From Myxococcales bacterium 68-20 (GTDB lineage: Bacteria; Myxococcota_A; Polyangia; Polyangiales; Polyangiaceae): a stretch of 64,000 nucleotides of DNA. The translations under genes and the position numbers were made by a program. This document shows, one piece after another, positions 37,060-48,811 of this stretch; positions within the stretch are counted from its first letter, which is position 1, and each line of letters begins with the position of its first letter. Location: positions 153,018 through 217,017 of the forward strand of contig MKVQ01000017.1 of NCBI GenBank assembly GCA_001899635.1, read 5' to 3'. The notes under the pieces were generated by a model. That model made no database searches, was not told the DNA's origin, and worked only from the letters and a program-made list of their open reading frames with translations.

Positions 37060-37659
37060 ATGGGGAAGCCCGTCATCTTTTTCGCGCTGGCGCTCGCGTT
37101 CGCGGCCGTTTCCGGCACCGCATGCAGCGATGATCCGACGCGACCGGCCGTGCTCACCGACGGTCCGGCTCGGCCGGGGGTGGCCGGCGGCGGCGGTGGT
37201 GACGGCGGCAGCTCCGAGGCCGGGCCGACGGACGCCGGCGACGGCGGCACGTGCACGGACCTGGAGAACACGGGGTTCGTGGTCGACGAGAGCGTGGTGA
37301 ACGACGAGCTGCCCGCGGGCACCGGCGGGGCGATCGCGGACGGTACGTACGACATCACCGGGGTCCGCCTGCACCAGGGCGTCGCCGCACTGCCCGGACC
37401 GACGGGGAGCTCCTATCAGGGCTCCATCCGGGTGACCGGCGCGACCTACGAGCGCGTCCTCGTATTCAAGAGCTCGGCCGGCGCGGGCTCGGAGGTCCGT
37501 AGCACCGGCACCCTCACCCCGAGCGGTATCAACGCGACCATCGCCCTCACCTGTCCAAGCCCGACCCAGGAACACGTGACCTATTCGGTCCTGAACGACA
37601 CCCTGACGGTGTCGAACCTGGTCACGAAGGCGTCCTTCGTATTCACGAAGAGGCCTTGA
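37060..37659 (+). CDS. Lipoprotein with beta-rich domain
   Basis: This 199-residue protein has a lipobox-type signal (LAFAAVSGTACSD), a Gly/Asp/Ser linker, and a domain of ~130 residues with AIADGTYDITGVRLHQG, SYQGSIRVTG and NDTLTVSNLVTKASFVFTK. The pattern GTYxITxVxxxQG recurs in small myxobacterial lipoproteins of unknown function. ATG 37060 starts the signal. The next lipoprotein gene begins 33 bases after its stop. Confidence 0.75.
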   Translation: MGKPVIFFALALAFAAVSGTACSDDPTRPAVLTDGPARPGVAGGGGGDGGSSEAGPTDAGDGGTCTDLENTGFVVDESVVNDELPAGTGGAIADGTYDITGVRLHQGVAALPGPTGSSYQGSIRVTGATYERVLVFKSSAGAGSEVRSTGTLTPSGINATIALTCPSPTQEHVTYSVLNDTLTVSNLVTKASFVFTKRP

Positions 37660-37691
37660 TTTCGGATTCTTTTGGTAAGCTCCCGCCCGCC

Positions 37692-38216
37692 ATGAGCCTC
37701 GTCCAGTCCTTCCGCCACGTCGCCCTCGCCACTGCCGTCACCACGTTCGCCGCGATCAGCGTCGTCGGCTGCGGAGGAGGCGCCGACCCGAAGACGGCCA
37801 ACGTCGCCTCCAGCCCGATGCCGGAAGGCGAGGTGTGGACCGGCGTCTACTTCCACCCCGTGTACGGCTACCTCCACATGCAGGAGGAGGGCGCCAACGT
37901 GGTCGCTCGCTGGAAGCGCACCGATCAGAGCCACTGGGGCGAGCTCAGCGGAACGACGACCGGCAACGTGTTCCGCTACACGTGGAAGGAGCACAAGATC
38001 GGCATGGTCGGCGCGAGCGCCACGACGAAGGGCAAGGGCTACTTCGTCTACTCGGTGAACAAGGAAGGCATCGGCGCGCTCGACGGCGAGTTCGGCCTCA
38101 ACGACTCCGAGGTCGGCAGCAGCTGGAAGAACATCAAGCAGGTTCGTATGCCCGTGGACCTCAAGTCGATCGGCGGCGACGCCGAGGGCGTCACGCCCGG
38201 CCAGCTCGGCAACTGA
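37692..38216 (+). CDS. Lipoprotein with calycin-like C-terminal half
   Basis: The 174-residue product has a lipoprotein signal (TFAAISVVGCGGG) and then a beta-rich domain: GEVWTGVYFHPVYGYLHMQEEGANVVARWKRTDQSHWGEL, GNVFRYTWKEHKIG and GYFVYSVNKEGI are aromatic-rich strands repeated at intervals. The family is unknown to me. It is probably co-transcribed with the preceding lipoprotein gene. Confidence 0.75.
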   Translation: MSLVQSFRHVALATAVTTFAAISVVGCGGGADPKTANVASSPMPEGEVWTGVYFHPVYGYLHMQEEGANVVARWKRTDQSHWGELSGTTTGNVFRYTWKEHKIGMVGASATTKGKGYFVYSVNKEGIGALDGEFGLNDSEVGSSWKNIKQVRMPVDLKSIGGDAEGVTPGQLGN

Positions 38217-38262
38217 GCGACGAGCTCGGTACCAGCCTCGTCCGCGATCGCTTCGAACGATC

Positions 38263-38279
38263 CGAGCGCCGCGCGCTCG
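38263..38279. terminator. Hairpin between convergent lipoprotein genes
   Basis: A 7-bp GC-rich stem (CGAGCGC / GCGCTCG) with a 3-base loop lies about 50 bases after the plus-strand lipoprotein stop and before the end of the convergent gene at 38395. It is a plausible bidirectional terminator. Confidence 0.45.
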
Positions 38280-38394
38280 CCGCGTCCGTCAATCTGCAGT
38301 GCAGCGACGGAGCGGCGACGGCGGCGTTTTCTTCATCAGCGCCCTGACGGCGCCGACCTCGGGTGAGGGCTCGCAGCGGCGAGCCGCGCAAGCT

Positions 38395-39978
38395 TCACTT
38401 CTTCCAGGGCACGAGGAAGCCGTTGTAGACGTTGGGGTCGACGCTCTGCGCCTCGACGCCGTCGCCGAGAATTGCCGTGCCCTGGAAGATACCGGCATGA
38501 AGGACGGCGTTGGCGAGCGGGTTGACCTCCACCGCCGTCGGCTCGAGGTTCTCGCCGCGAATGGCGCGAACCCAGCCCGTGTTCTTGCCCGTCATCGACG
38601 CCTCGAACGCGACCGTCGCGCCGATGCCGTCAGGTCCGGCAGGCAGCGAGACACCTTCGAGGTCGATCGGCCCCGGGCCGTACGTCGCCACCACGTACGT
38701 CCGGCTGTCTCGCCGCGTGATCGCGACCGGAGCATCGTCGTTCGCACCGCCGTAGCGGATGAGCGAGGTGATGTCGGCGGTCACGGAGAGCTCGCCGACC
38801 ACGATGTCCGTGCCGCCTGCGGACGTGTACGTCTTGCCTCCGATCGTGGTGAAGCTCCCGGTCAGCGTCGCCGTGAACGCCACGCCCGCGCCCCCTCCGC
38901 GGCTCGCGAGCCGGCCAACGCGCAGCTGCCCGGCCGCGGTCTCCGGCATCTCCGCCGCGCCCATGCGCGCCCCGGTCGACGCGCTGAGGCGCACGATGAC
39001 GTCGCGGCGCGTGTCGTCGGTGAGGTCGGCGCTGCCCTTCGAGTCCTTGAGCGGGCGGGCGGCGATCCGGAGCGCAGCAAAGACGTCGCCGTTGGTCGCC
39101 AAGGCGACGCCGCGGACCGAGTTCTGGGCCGACGACGCGCCGATCCGGTTCACCCACTTGGCGCGGAGCGTCGACGGATCGAGAGAGGCGACGACGGCGT
39201 TCGAGGAGTCGAGCACGGCCGGGATGGTCTCCGTGCCGCTCGGGCTGATGTCGACCGTGATGCTGCCGAGCGCCCGGTACGCCAGGACGAGGCCATTATC
39301 GGCGAGCGCGAGGTGCGCACCGCTCCCGCCCGACGTGCCGGAGATGGTGCTCGCGGCGATCCCTTCGCCATCCGACGCCTTCAGGCGAGCGATGTACGGA
39401 GCACCGCGACCGGGCTGCATCGCATAGGTGACGCTGGCCCCGCCGCCGAACGAGAGCGTGTCGCTGGCGAAGGTGCCGGCGATGTACACGTTGGAGCCCG
39501 CGTCGACCGCGAGCGCGTCGACGCTGTCCGAAGCGCTGCCACCAAAGACGCGGTTCCACAGCACCACACCGGCGGGGGAGATCTTGAGCACCGCGATGTC
39601 GGACTGGCCGCCGCTCGCCGCGAGGGTCACGCCGAGGATCGTCGTGGGCCGATCGAACGTGAACGCGAGGAACGTATTCCCCGCTCCGTCGATGGCGACG
39701 TGCGGCCCATTCGAGGCCGTTGCCGATTTCGGAAAGTGGAGCGGAGCTCCGGCGTGCTGCGTGACGACGACGGCGGCGTCGGCGTCGACCGCGGCGTCAT
39801 CGCCAGTCGCCGCGTCGTCCCCCGGAACGCTACCGTCCGCTTCCCCGGTCCCGGCGTCGCCGCCCTGAGCTCCAACCGGAACGACGTTCGGCTCGTCCCC
39901 GACGCACCGTACCTCGCCGAGCGCGACGAGTGACAACGCGATGACAGGAAGCACCCTGATGGACGAACGACGAAGCAT
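38395..39978 (-). CDS. SBBP-type repeat propeller lipoprotein
   Basis: The 527-residue protein has an N-terminal signal (VLPVIALSLVALGEVRC), an Asp/Ala linker, and repeats of the form VAIDGAGNTFLAFTFDR, LAVDAGSNVYIAGTFASD and VALATNGDVFAALRIAAR, which are SBBP-like propeller units (strands separated by Asp-Gly-Asn turns). Such proteins are surface or secreted scaffolds. ATG 39978 is chosen as the signal-peptide start; a GTG at 39996 is also open. It is divergent from gcvP. Confidence 0.8.
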   Translation of the reverse strand: MLRRSSIRVLPVIALSLVALGEVRCVGDEPNVVPVGAQGGDAGTGEADGSVPGDDAATGDDAAVDADAAVVVTQHAGAPLHFPKSATASNGPHVAIDGAGNTFLAFTFDRPTTILGVTLAASGGQSDIAVLKISPAGVVLWNRVFGGSASDSVDALAVDAGSNVYIAGTFASDTLSFGGGASVTYAMQPGRGAPYIARLKASDGEGIAASTISGTSGGSGAHLALADNGLVLAYRALGSITVDISPSGTETIPAVLDSSNAVVASLDPSTLRAKWVNRIGASSAQNSVRGVALATNGDVFAALRIAARPLKDSKGSADLTDDTRRDVIVRLSASTGARMGAAEMPETAAGQLRVGRLASRGGGAGVAFTATLTGSFTTIGGKTYTSAGGTDIVVGELSVTADITSLIRYGGANDDAPVAITRRDSRTYVVATYGPGPIDLEGVSLPAGPDGIGATVAFEASMTGKNTGWVRAIRGENLEPTAVEVNPLANAVLHAGIFQGTAILGDGVEAQSVDPNVYNGFLVPWKK

Positions 39979-40120
39979 TCTCCCAGTGTAGTGCACGGTC
40001 GAGCTTCGACGTTCGATTCGTAGCGCCGCCGCGCGTGCCCCGCCCGGCGCTCTGCGTCATCGTGTAGGTGACCGAATGGCGGTGGAAGCGCGGCTTCGGA
40101 AACGCTAAGAAGCGCGCATC

Positions 40121-42991
<2,871 letters not shown>

Positions 42992-43006
42992 CTCGCCTGT
43001 CGATCC

Positions 43007-43034
43007 CGGCGCCGGGACCTCCCTCCCGGCGCCG
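43007..43034 (+). terminator. Hairpin after gcvP
   Basis: An 11-bp perfect stem (CGGCGCCGGGA / TCCCGGCGCCG) with a 6-base loop starts 16 bases after the gcvP stop. It shares the CGGCGCCG core with the hairpin at 4635-4663. There is no T-run. Confidence 0.6.
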
Positions 43035-43105
43035 TCATCACTTCCGCGGTGCGGGCTCGAGCGCTCGCGTTTGACGGCGGTGTCGTGGCGGTACGATGTT
43101 CCGTC

Positions 43106-43570
43106 ATGCCGCCGCCGCGCTTTTTCTGCGACGCGATGCTCGGAGGACTGTCGCGCTGGCTCCGGGCCGCCGGCTACGACGCCGCGTTCGAATACGGCAT
43201 CGACGACGGCAGCCTCGTGCGCTCGGCCGCCGAGCAAGGGCGCATCGTGCTGTCCTCGGACGGCGGCGTCTTCGAGCGCAACGTGATCAAGGGCGGAGCC
43301 GTTCGCGCTCTCCGCGTTCCGCGAGCGTCACCGCCCGTCGAACAGCTTGCCTTCGTCCTTCGCACGCTGAGCCTCGTGCGGTGCGCACCGAGATGCATGG
43401 CCTGTGGCGGCGAGCTGCGCGAGACCTCGAAGCTCGAGGTCGAAGGCCGCGCTCCGCCTCGCTCGTACGCCGCGTACGACCGCTTCTGGACGTGTGCGGT
43501 ATGCAACAAGCTCTACTGGCACGGCACGCACTGGTCGCGGATCACAAAGGCGCTCGAGGCGATGAGCTGA
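43106..43570 (+). CDS. Mut7-C family PIN-fold RNase-like protein with zinc ribbon
   Basis: The 154-residue product matches the Mut7-C family: FFCDAMLGGLSRWLRAAGYDA at the N-terminus carries the conserved metal-binding Asp, RIVLSSDGGVFER gives another acidic residue, and a C-terminal zinc ribbon has CMACGGEL and CAVCNKLYWHGTHW. The family has a PIN-like nuclease fold and is thought to act on RNA. ATG 43106 starts just before the conserved strand. The gene is not obviously linked to its neighbours. Confidence 0.9.
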   Translation: MPPPRFFCDAMLGGLSRWLRAAGYDAAFEYGIDDGSLVRSAAEQGRIVLSSDGGVFERNVIKGGAVRALRVPRASPPVEQLAFVLRTLSLVRCAPRCMACGGELRETSKLEVEGRAPPRSYAAYDRFWTCAVCNKLYWHGTHWSRITKALEAMS

Positions 43571-43591
43571 GGCGCGTTCCGAGGACTGCGC

Positions 43592-44119
43592 TCAGGCGGG
43601 GTCGATGTCGACGTCGCAGTTGAGCTGGTCGCCCAGATCCTCGAGCGCTTGACGGAGCCCTTTCACGCTCACGTTCTTCGGGACGAGGATGAGGATCTCC
43701 ATCGTGAAGACGGGCGTGCCCATGAACGGCGCCGACTCGAGGCGGGTAACGAGCTCCTCGACGTTCACGCCGTGCTCGCGGAGGTAGGACGTGATCCGAT
43801 GGACGATCCCGGGCTGATCCATCGAGTACGTCTTGAGCCGAAACGGGACGCCCTCGCGCTGCGTCGGCTCCTTCGGAGCAGGCGTCGAGTACCCCATCGT
43901 CAGGCCGATTCGAGGCGCTGCCTCCGTCAGGCGCCGCTTCACGTCGTCGAGCACGGACCTCGTCCCCTCGACGAGCGCGATGAGCGCGAACTGGCCGCGG
44001 AGGTTCACCATTCGCGTATCGGCGAGGTTCGCGCCTGCAGCGTGGACTTGTCCGGTGAAGTCGGAGGCGATCCCGGGTCGATCCGGCCCAACGGCGGTGA
44101 TGACGAGCTCGAGCGGCAT
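43592..44119 (-). CDS. Double-ACT-domain protein of the GcvR type
   Basis: The 175-residue protein consists of two ACT domains: residues 1-80 (LELVITAVGPDRPGIASDFTG, GANLADTRMV, GQFALIALVEG) and ~92-170 (FRLKTYSMDQPGIVHRITSYL, GVNVEELVTRLESAPF, FTMEILILVP). This is the layout of GcvR, the glycine cleavage repressor that binds glycine and blocks the activator GcvA in enteric bacteria. The link to gcvP, one gene away, supports a glycine-related role. No gcvA-like regulator is visible, so the target is unknown. Confidence 0.85.
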   Translation of the reverse strand: MPLELVITAVGPDRPGIASDFTGQVHAAGANLADTRMVNLRGQFALIALVEGTRSVLDDVKRRLTEAAPRIGLTMGYSTPAPKEPTQREGVPFRLKTYSMDQPGIVHRITSYLREHGVNVEELVTRLESAPFMGTPVFTMEILILVPKNVSVKGLRQALEDLGDQLNCDVDIDPA

Positions 44120-44501
44120 TGGTTCCTCCGATTACCCTCATGGTACATCGCTCCCTCGGGAGGAGAGGGGCGGCAGGAGGAACTTCGGGGAGCGCGGGGT
44201 CAGAGCGCAGTCATGGCGACGGAGCGAGCTCCGCAGCGCGCTCGGCGCCTCACTGCCCTTGCGGTGCTGGGCCTCACACCCGTCGTCTTCCCCCCGCTCA
44301 TCATCCGCACGCGCTCCATGGTGATCGGCGACAGGCGGTAGCCCGCGTGTCCGATCAAGGTAATCCGAGGCGTGAGCCACGCGTGCCACCCCGTGCCGCG
44401 CCCGCATTCGTGATCATGGCGGCTGGATCTTCGTGGGAGTCTCTCAGCGGTTTCGGCTCGTGTATTCTCGGGCGGCACGCGGCGTGCTCTGTTGTCGACC
44501 G
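44120..44501. other. Divergent intergenic region, no gene seen
   Basis: These 382 bases lie between the GcvR-like gene and a plus-strand surface protein gene. Open frames here have no signal peptide, domain or codon pattern supporting them. Promoters for both directions are expected, but no element can be named. Confidence 0.5.
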
Positions 44502-45470
44502 ATGCGGCGCTGGTCTCTTCCTACCCTCGCAGTTACCGGGCCCCTGATCACCTCCCTCGGCTGCCCGTCCCCCGCCGAGGCGTGCGAGCCGAACGACTGC
44601 ATGGATCGTCCCGCCTTCGCGGGCGAGACTCTTCCGCCGGGGACCCGCAAGGTCCCCTTGCCGATCAACATCTGGCAAGTCGACGAGAAGGACGCCGCGT
44701 ATGCGAACCATGCGCAGCTCCGGCACGATGGCGAACCGGTCGCCGGTCGAGTCGAGCGGGTCGCGGGGACCCCGATCTTCGTGGCCGACGCGCCTCTCGC
44801 AGACGGACGCTACGAGTACGTTCCGGACCCGCGCGACCTGGTCTGCGACGGCACGGCATTGACGTTCGAGGTCGGCGGGGAAGTGCCGCCGCGTCCGGTT
44901 CGGACAGGGACGCTTTCGGTCGTGAAGTCGTTCGAGCCAGCCGCCGACCACATGTGCGGGCCTGAGCACGACACGGAGTACGCAAAGGTTCTCCTCGAGC
45001 TCCCGGAGCACGTGTCCTCGTGGAAGGCGCTCACGCGGATCCGCATCGACGTCATCGAGGCTCCGACCCCCGCGCCGCGGCGATCGTACGATGTCAGTCT
45101 GACTCGAGCCACGAGCACCGGTGAGCTCTTTTCGGCGGAGTGCAGCGGCGAGAGCTTCGAAGTTGCAAAATACAAGGTTCGCTACACGGCGATCCTCGTC
45201 GACGAGGATGAGTCGCTCGAGCCAGTGGAGGTCGCGTTCGATCTCGACTGTAGCTCCGCTCCATCGAAGGCTCCGCAGCGGCCATCGAACGGTCCGGAGG
45301 GGCCATCGAACGGTCCGGAGCAAGGCCTCGCTCCGGACGCGGCGAGCGGCTGCTCGCTCGCCGCGCCTCTAGGAGCACCTTCGTGGCCGACGCTCGCCGC
45401 TCTCGTCTCCGCCGCGGCGCTCGTTGCCGTGCGTCGTCGCGCGCGAGCGGGAAGGCTCCGCTCCAGCTAG
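44502..45470 (+). CDS. Surface protein with MYXO-CTERM sorting signal
   Basis: The 322-residue protein has an N-terminal signal (LAVTGPLITSLGCPSPAEAC), a region of about 230 residues with several Cys (ACEPNDCMD, DLVCDG, HMCGPEH, SAECSGES) and two beta-rich modules. A Pro/Ser/Asn-rich 21-bp repeat linker follows, then the C-terminal GCSLAAPLGAPS, a membrane span and RRRARAG. The tail matches the MYXO-CTERM class. Its body resembles no family I know. ATG 44502 begins the signal. Confidence 0.85.
   Translation: MRRWSLPTLAVTGPLITSLGCPSPAEACEPNDCMDRPAFAGETLPPGTRKVPLPINIWQVDEKDAAYANHAQLRHDGEPVAGRVERVAGTPIFVADAPLADGRYEYVPDPRDLVCDGTALTFEVGGEVPPRPVRTGTLSVVKSFEPAADHMCGPEHDTEYAKVLLELPEHVSSWKALTRIRIDVIEAPTPAPRRSYDVSLTRATSTGELFSAECSGESFEVAKYKVRYTAILVDEDESLEPVEVAFDLDCSSAPSKAPQRPSNGPEGPSNGPEQGLAPDAASGCSLAAPLGAPSWPTLAALVSAAALVAVRRRARAGRLRSS
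45259..45320 (+). repeat. Imperfect 21-bp tandem repeat in the linker
   Basis: About three copies, the last two identical over 20 bases (45280-45299 and 45301-45320), encode the PSNGPEG-type linker before the MYXO-CTERM tail. The unit is a multiple of three, so copy change keeps the frame. Confidence 0.75.
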
Positions 45471-45500
45471 AACGTACTTCGGGCGTTACGTCCACTCCGG

Positions 45501-45521
45501 GAGCGGTCGGTCGAACCGCTC
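45501..45521. terminator. Hairpin between convergent genes
   Basis: A 7-bp stem (GAGCGGT / ACCGCTC) with a 7-base loop lies between the MYXO-CTERM gene and the convergent lipoprotein gene. Two flanking G-T pairs extend it. Confidence 0.55.
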
Positions 45522-45551
45522 TTGCCCGCCTGCCCGCCGTGTGATCGACGG

Positions 45552-46682
45552 CTACTTGTTCACGCGGTAGAGGCGACCGTCGAGCGAATACCCCGTCAAA
45601 TAGTGGAAATAGAGGTGCGTCGCATCGGTGCGCAGGCGCGCAAAGATCTTCGAGCCGCCGCCGCTGCGAAAACCGAGCTTCGCGACGATCGTCGTCGTCG
45701 GGCCGCCGGCGAGGGGACGCCGCTTGATCGTGCCGCCTTCGTCGACGTCCGGATCCAGGTTTCCGCTGGCCCAGTACACGTAGGTGTCGTCGGCGGTCAC
45801 GGCATGAATCGGGGCCTCCTTGGGCTCCCTCGCAAGGACCTCAGCGGGACCGCCGTCCATCGGGATGCTCAGGACCTCGGTGTCAGTGCCCGCGTAAACA
45901 CGACCGTTGCGCACCGTGGGCGATCCGGCGGGCGATCGCTTCAATCGACGAAGGACGACCGGGTCGCCACCGCTCGTCGCCACCTTCGTGAGCGCGCCCT
46001 CCAACGAGTGCCAGTAGACGAAGCCCTCATCGACGACGAGCTCCGTTGACAGGCTGGTGGCCCCGAGTGTGGTCGGCGCACCGCCGGACTTCGACGCCTT
46101 CATCACGGCCGAGCTCGTCGCCCAGTAGACGTTGTCGTCGTCGGTGGCGACGGCTCTCGCTCCCGGCTGTCTGGCCGCGATCACCTTCGAAGGCCCGTCG
46201 TCGAGGACGAACGATTGCACGGAGCCATCGTCGTAGGTCGGCATCCTCGAAAGCGAACCGAACTCCGAAAAGAAGAGGAGGCCTCGATCGACGGCAATCC
46301 CCACCGGCCTGTTGAGATCTCGAACGAGGGTCGTCGCTGCTCCGCCTCCCACCGGCATGCGCTCGATGGTCCCCTCATACGTGTTCGTCCAGTAGAAGAA
46401 AGAACCGTCGAGCTCGAACGTGCCGATCATTTGCTGGTCGACGAGCGTCGTGAGGATTCGGCACACGCCATCGAGGACGAGCGCCTTCGAGCGCGCGTCT
46501 GGAGCGACGCATCGACCGGACCTTTCGCCGTTGCCAGTCCCGTTCTCGCCGCTTCGGCCACCGCTCGTGTCGTCGACGAGCATGCCTCCGCAGGAGACCA
46601 ACGCGGTAAGAAGTGCCAACGCGACAACCGACGGCCATCGGCCCCCCTGCGCGGCAGTGGTGGCATCGGTCAAAGAGGGCAT
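45552..46682 (-). CDS. Beta-propeller lipoprotein
   Basis: The 376-residue product has a lipoprotein signal (VVALALLTALVSCGG) and about six short blades of one type: FFYWTNTYEGTIERMPVGGG, GLLFFSEFGSLSRMP, NVYWATSSAVMKASKSGG, FVYWHSLEGALTKVATSGG, RVYAGTDTEVLSIPMDGG and YVYWASGNLDP. The unit (V/F)YWxxxxxGxxxxxxxxGG is typical of large families of myxobacterial propeller lipoproteins. ATG 46682 is used; the frame upstream is open but lacks a signal. The function is unknown. Confidence 0.85.
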   Translation of the reverse strand: MPSLTDATTAAQGGRWPSVVALALLTALVSCGGMLVDDTSGGRSGENGTGNGERSGRCVAPDARSKALVLDGVCRILTTLVDQQMIGTFELDGSFFYWTNTYEGTIERMPVGGGAATTLVRDLNRPVGIAVDRGLLFFSEFGSLSRMPTYDDGSVQSFVLDDGPSKVIAARQPGARAVATDDDNVYWATSSAVMKASKSGGAPTTLGATSLSTELVVDEGFVYWHSLEGALTKVATSGGDPVVLRRLKRSPAGSPTVRNGRVYAGTDTEVLSIPMDGGPAEVLAREPKEAPIHAVTADDTYVYWASGNLDPDVDEGGTIKRRPLAGGPTTTIVAKLGFRSGGGSKIFARLRTDATHLYFHYLTGYSLDGRLYRVNK

Positions 46683-46830
46683 TGCGCGCAGCCTACCAAA
46701 GGGCCCGCCGCACGTCCCTGTCGACGCTCGCGCGAACGAACGAGCGTCCGGCCCGCGCGCTCGCTTTCTGTGCGACGCTACGGGACGAGGCGGCTCAGGA
46801 AAGGGCGATGCTTCACTGCGAGGGAACGAC

Positions 46831-47343
46831 ATGCACTATCCGGATCTCGGCACCGAGTGTCAGATCGCGCGTGGCCCTCGCGTGCGGGCCGTCGGTTGGC
46901 TCGCGGCGGGTCTCGACTTCGGCTGCGGTGAGATCGACGGCAAGGTCGTCGAAGTCCTGACGCATCTGCGAGAAGAGGGCTGGGTTCACATCGCGATGCC
47001 GGGGATTCATGAATGCGAGCTCTGCCACCAGGCACGAGAAGCTCGGAACATTCTGGTTCCGTCGCGCGACGTGCTCTACGTCGCCCCGGCGATGGTGATT
47101 CACTACATCGCGGAGCACGCATACCTTCCACCCTCCGAGTTCTGTGCAGCGGTTCTCGGGTGCCCGGCCCCGACAACGGACGCGTACTACGAGGAGTTGC
47201 GCCGCTTCATCGATGTCTACTCCGTCGGCCACCCCGTGACCGCCGCCGACTTCGACCGGTCCACGCGCGCGCACCGAGAGTGGCGTGAACAGATCGCTGC
47301 TAATCGCAGAGCAGACGCCGAACGAAAGCGATTCACATGGTGA
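46831..47343 (+). CDS. Uncharacterised cytoplasmic protein with CxxC motif
   Basis: The 170-residue product has no signal peptide. Notable features are HYPDLGTECQ, VGWLAAGLDFGCGEIDG, GIHECELCHQAREARN with a CxxCH-like element, and VIHYIAEHAYLPPSEFC followed by a basic C-terminus. CELCH could bind a metal, but in a cytoplasmic protein it is unlikely to hold haem c. I do not recognise the family. ATG 46831 fits the start of the conserved-looking part and follows GAGGGAACGAC. Confidence 0.7.
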   Translation: MHYPDLGTECQIARGPRVRAVGWLAAGLDFGCGEIDGKVVEVLTHLREEGWVHIAMPGIHECELCHQAREARNILVPSRDVLYVAPAMVIHYIAEHAYLPPSEFCAAVLGCPAPTTDAYYEELRRFIDVYSVGHPVTAADFDRSTRAHREWREQIAANRRADAERKRFTW

Positions 47344-47352
47344 CGTGCTCAC

Positions 47353-47378
47353 GCGCGTGGCAATGCAGCCTCACGCGC
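47353..47378. terminator. Weak hairpin between convergent genes
   Basis: A 7-bp stem (GCGCGTG / CACGCGC) with a 12-base loop lies just after the uncharacterised CxxC protein gene. There is no T-run; tentative. Confidence 0.3.
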
Positions 47379-47434
47379 TCATCGCGCGCCGCTTGTCGTC
47401 ACGTGAGAGCTCGCGACGACGCCCGAGTCTGTGG

Positions 47435-48598
47435 CTACCAGCCGTAGACGCCGAAACCGACGCTGAGCAGAACCCGCGCACCGAGGAGGTTCACCGATGG
47501 ACCAAGCACCTCCGTGCCGCGCTTGTCGTCCAGACGCCAACTGCCGTCCACGAACTGAGCGACGACGCCCCCGCGCAGATCGAAGACGAGGTTCCACCCC
47601 TCCGCCCCGGATGCTCGCCCGAGCGGGATGATCTGCTCCGCCCCGAGGTCCAGCGTCACGACGCCGGATTCTTGCTTGACGCGATCGTCCTTCTCCCCGA
47701 CTCGGAGCACATGGGCGTCGGTCTGAATCGTCGAGACCCCTGCGCCGGCCAAGCCGAATAGGGAGAACCCGCCCGTGCGAAAGACGTCGTACCCAGCGGC
47801 AAAGATGATGTCCCCGATGGACGTCCACACGTCCGCTTCGTCGCGGCTCGATCTGGACTTCTTGCCGCTCACGTTCACGACGAAGTCGAATCGAATACGA
47901 CCAAGGTTGCCACCGCCGCCGATACCGAACAGCGTCGGCGACACCCCCGATACTCCGGAGTATCCACGTTCCTCGAGCAACCTGTCGATCCGACCGACGG
48001 AGATGGACCGGGCACCGCCGCCCAACCTCAGCGCGATGCTCACCACCCGCCTCTCCGGCGAAGCAAGCGCAGGAGCTGGGGGTGGCTCCGGGACGGCTTC
48101 GTGCTCCACCGTCCGGAACCCGAAGAGCATCAAGCGGCTCTCCCCGGCCGGCCACATTTCGAAACCATGCCCCGTGGGGGGAATGTCGAGCACGCCTGTG
48201 GGGATGGCGATCCGCGCCCGCCCATGAAGGAAGGCGGCTCGATATCGGATCCATCGAGACGAAGACGACTGCACCTCCAGCACGGTCGTCGTCTCCGCTT
48301 TGCGGAATGCGAACTTCAAGAGGGTCGGCTCGCCGCTCGCTTCGTCGGCGAGATGCAAATCCATCACCTCACCTTCTGCATCGACCGTTCCAGCCAAGCA
48401 GAGCGTCTCGCCCAGCTCGATGATCGTGTCGACGCGTCGGCCCTCCGCCGGCGGCTCGTCGTCGACGGGGACGAGGATCGCCTCGTCCGGACGCGTGGTC
48501 ACCCCATGGCACTGCATCGGGGATGCGGCTTCGGCACGAGCCACACCGGAACGGCAACACCACAGGGCCAGCGCCACGCCGATCGAGACGAACCTCAT
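47435..48598 (-). CDS. Predicted outer-membrane beta-barrel protein
   Basis: The ~387-residue protein has a signal peptide (RFVSIGVALALWCCRSGVARAEA), an N-terminal beta domain of about 180 residues, and a C-terminal part of repeated amphipathic strands ending in an aromatic residue: RRVVSIALRLGGGARSI, FGIGGGGNLGRIRFDFVVNVS, FSLFGLAGAGVSTI, RVLLSVGFGVYGW. A C-terminal Trp is common in outer-membrane proteins. It is probably a barrel anchoring a periplasmic or surface domain. ATG 48598 starts the signal; 48634 and 48640 are alternatives. The function is unknown. Confidence 0.75.
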   Translation of the reverse strand: MRFVSIGVALALWCCRSGVARAEAASPMQCHGVTTRPDEAILVPVDDEPPAEGRRVDTIIELGETLCLAGTVDAEGEVMDLHLADEASGEPTLLKFAFRKAETTTVLEVQSSSSRWIRYRAAFLHGRARIAIPTGVLDIPPTGHGFEMWPAGESRLMLFGFRTVEHEAVPEPPPAPALASPERRVVSIALRLGGGARSISVGRIDRLLEERGYSGVSGVSPTLFGIGGGGNLGRIRFDFVVNVSGKKSRSSRDEADVWTSIGDIIFAAGYDVFRTGGFSLFGLAGAGVSTIQTDAHVLRVGEKDDRVKQESGVVTLDLGAEQIIPLGRASGAEGWNLVFDLRGGVVAQFVDGSWRLDDKRGTEVLGPSVNLLGARVLLSVGFGVYGW

Positions 48599-48811
48599 GA
48601 ACGACTGCGCCAGAAGCTTCTCCTCTCGTCTCATCGACATCGTCTCGTCGACACGCGACATCCCGAGCTTGGCTCGTCCGACTGCGCCGCTTCCCAAACC
48701 GCGAAGACTACGAGATCGCTCCTTGACCGGAAACGACGTTTCACGCACGAAACACAGACACGCGACCAACGGCGGAGCTTGGCCTTCGACGTGCAAACAA
48801 GCGGACGACGC

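Noticed and set aside
39997-40120. Possible glycine riboswitch before gcvP
   Set aside because: No tandem aptamer-like conserved sequence or room for it in the 124 bases.
46831-47343. CELCH as a haem c site
   Set aside because: The protein has no export signal, and covalent haem c attachment happens outside the cytoplasm.
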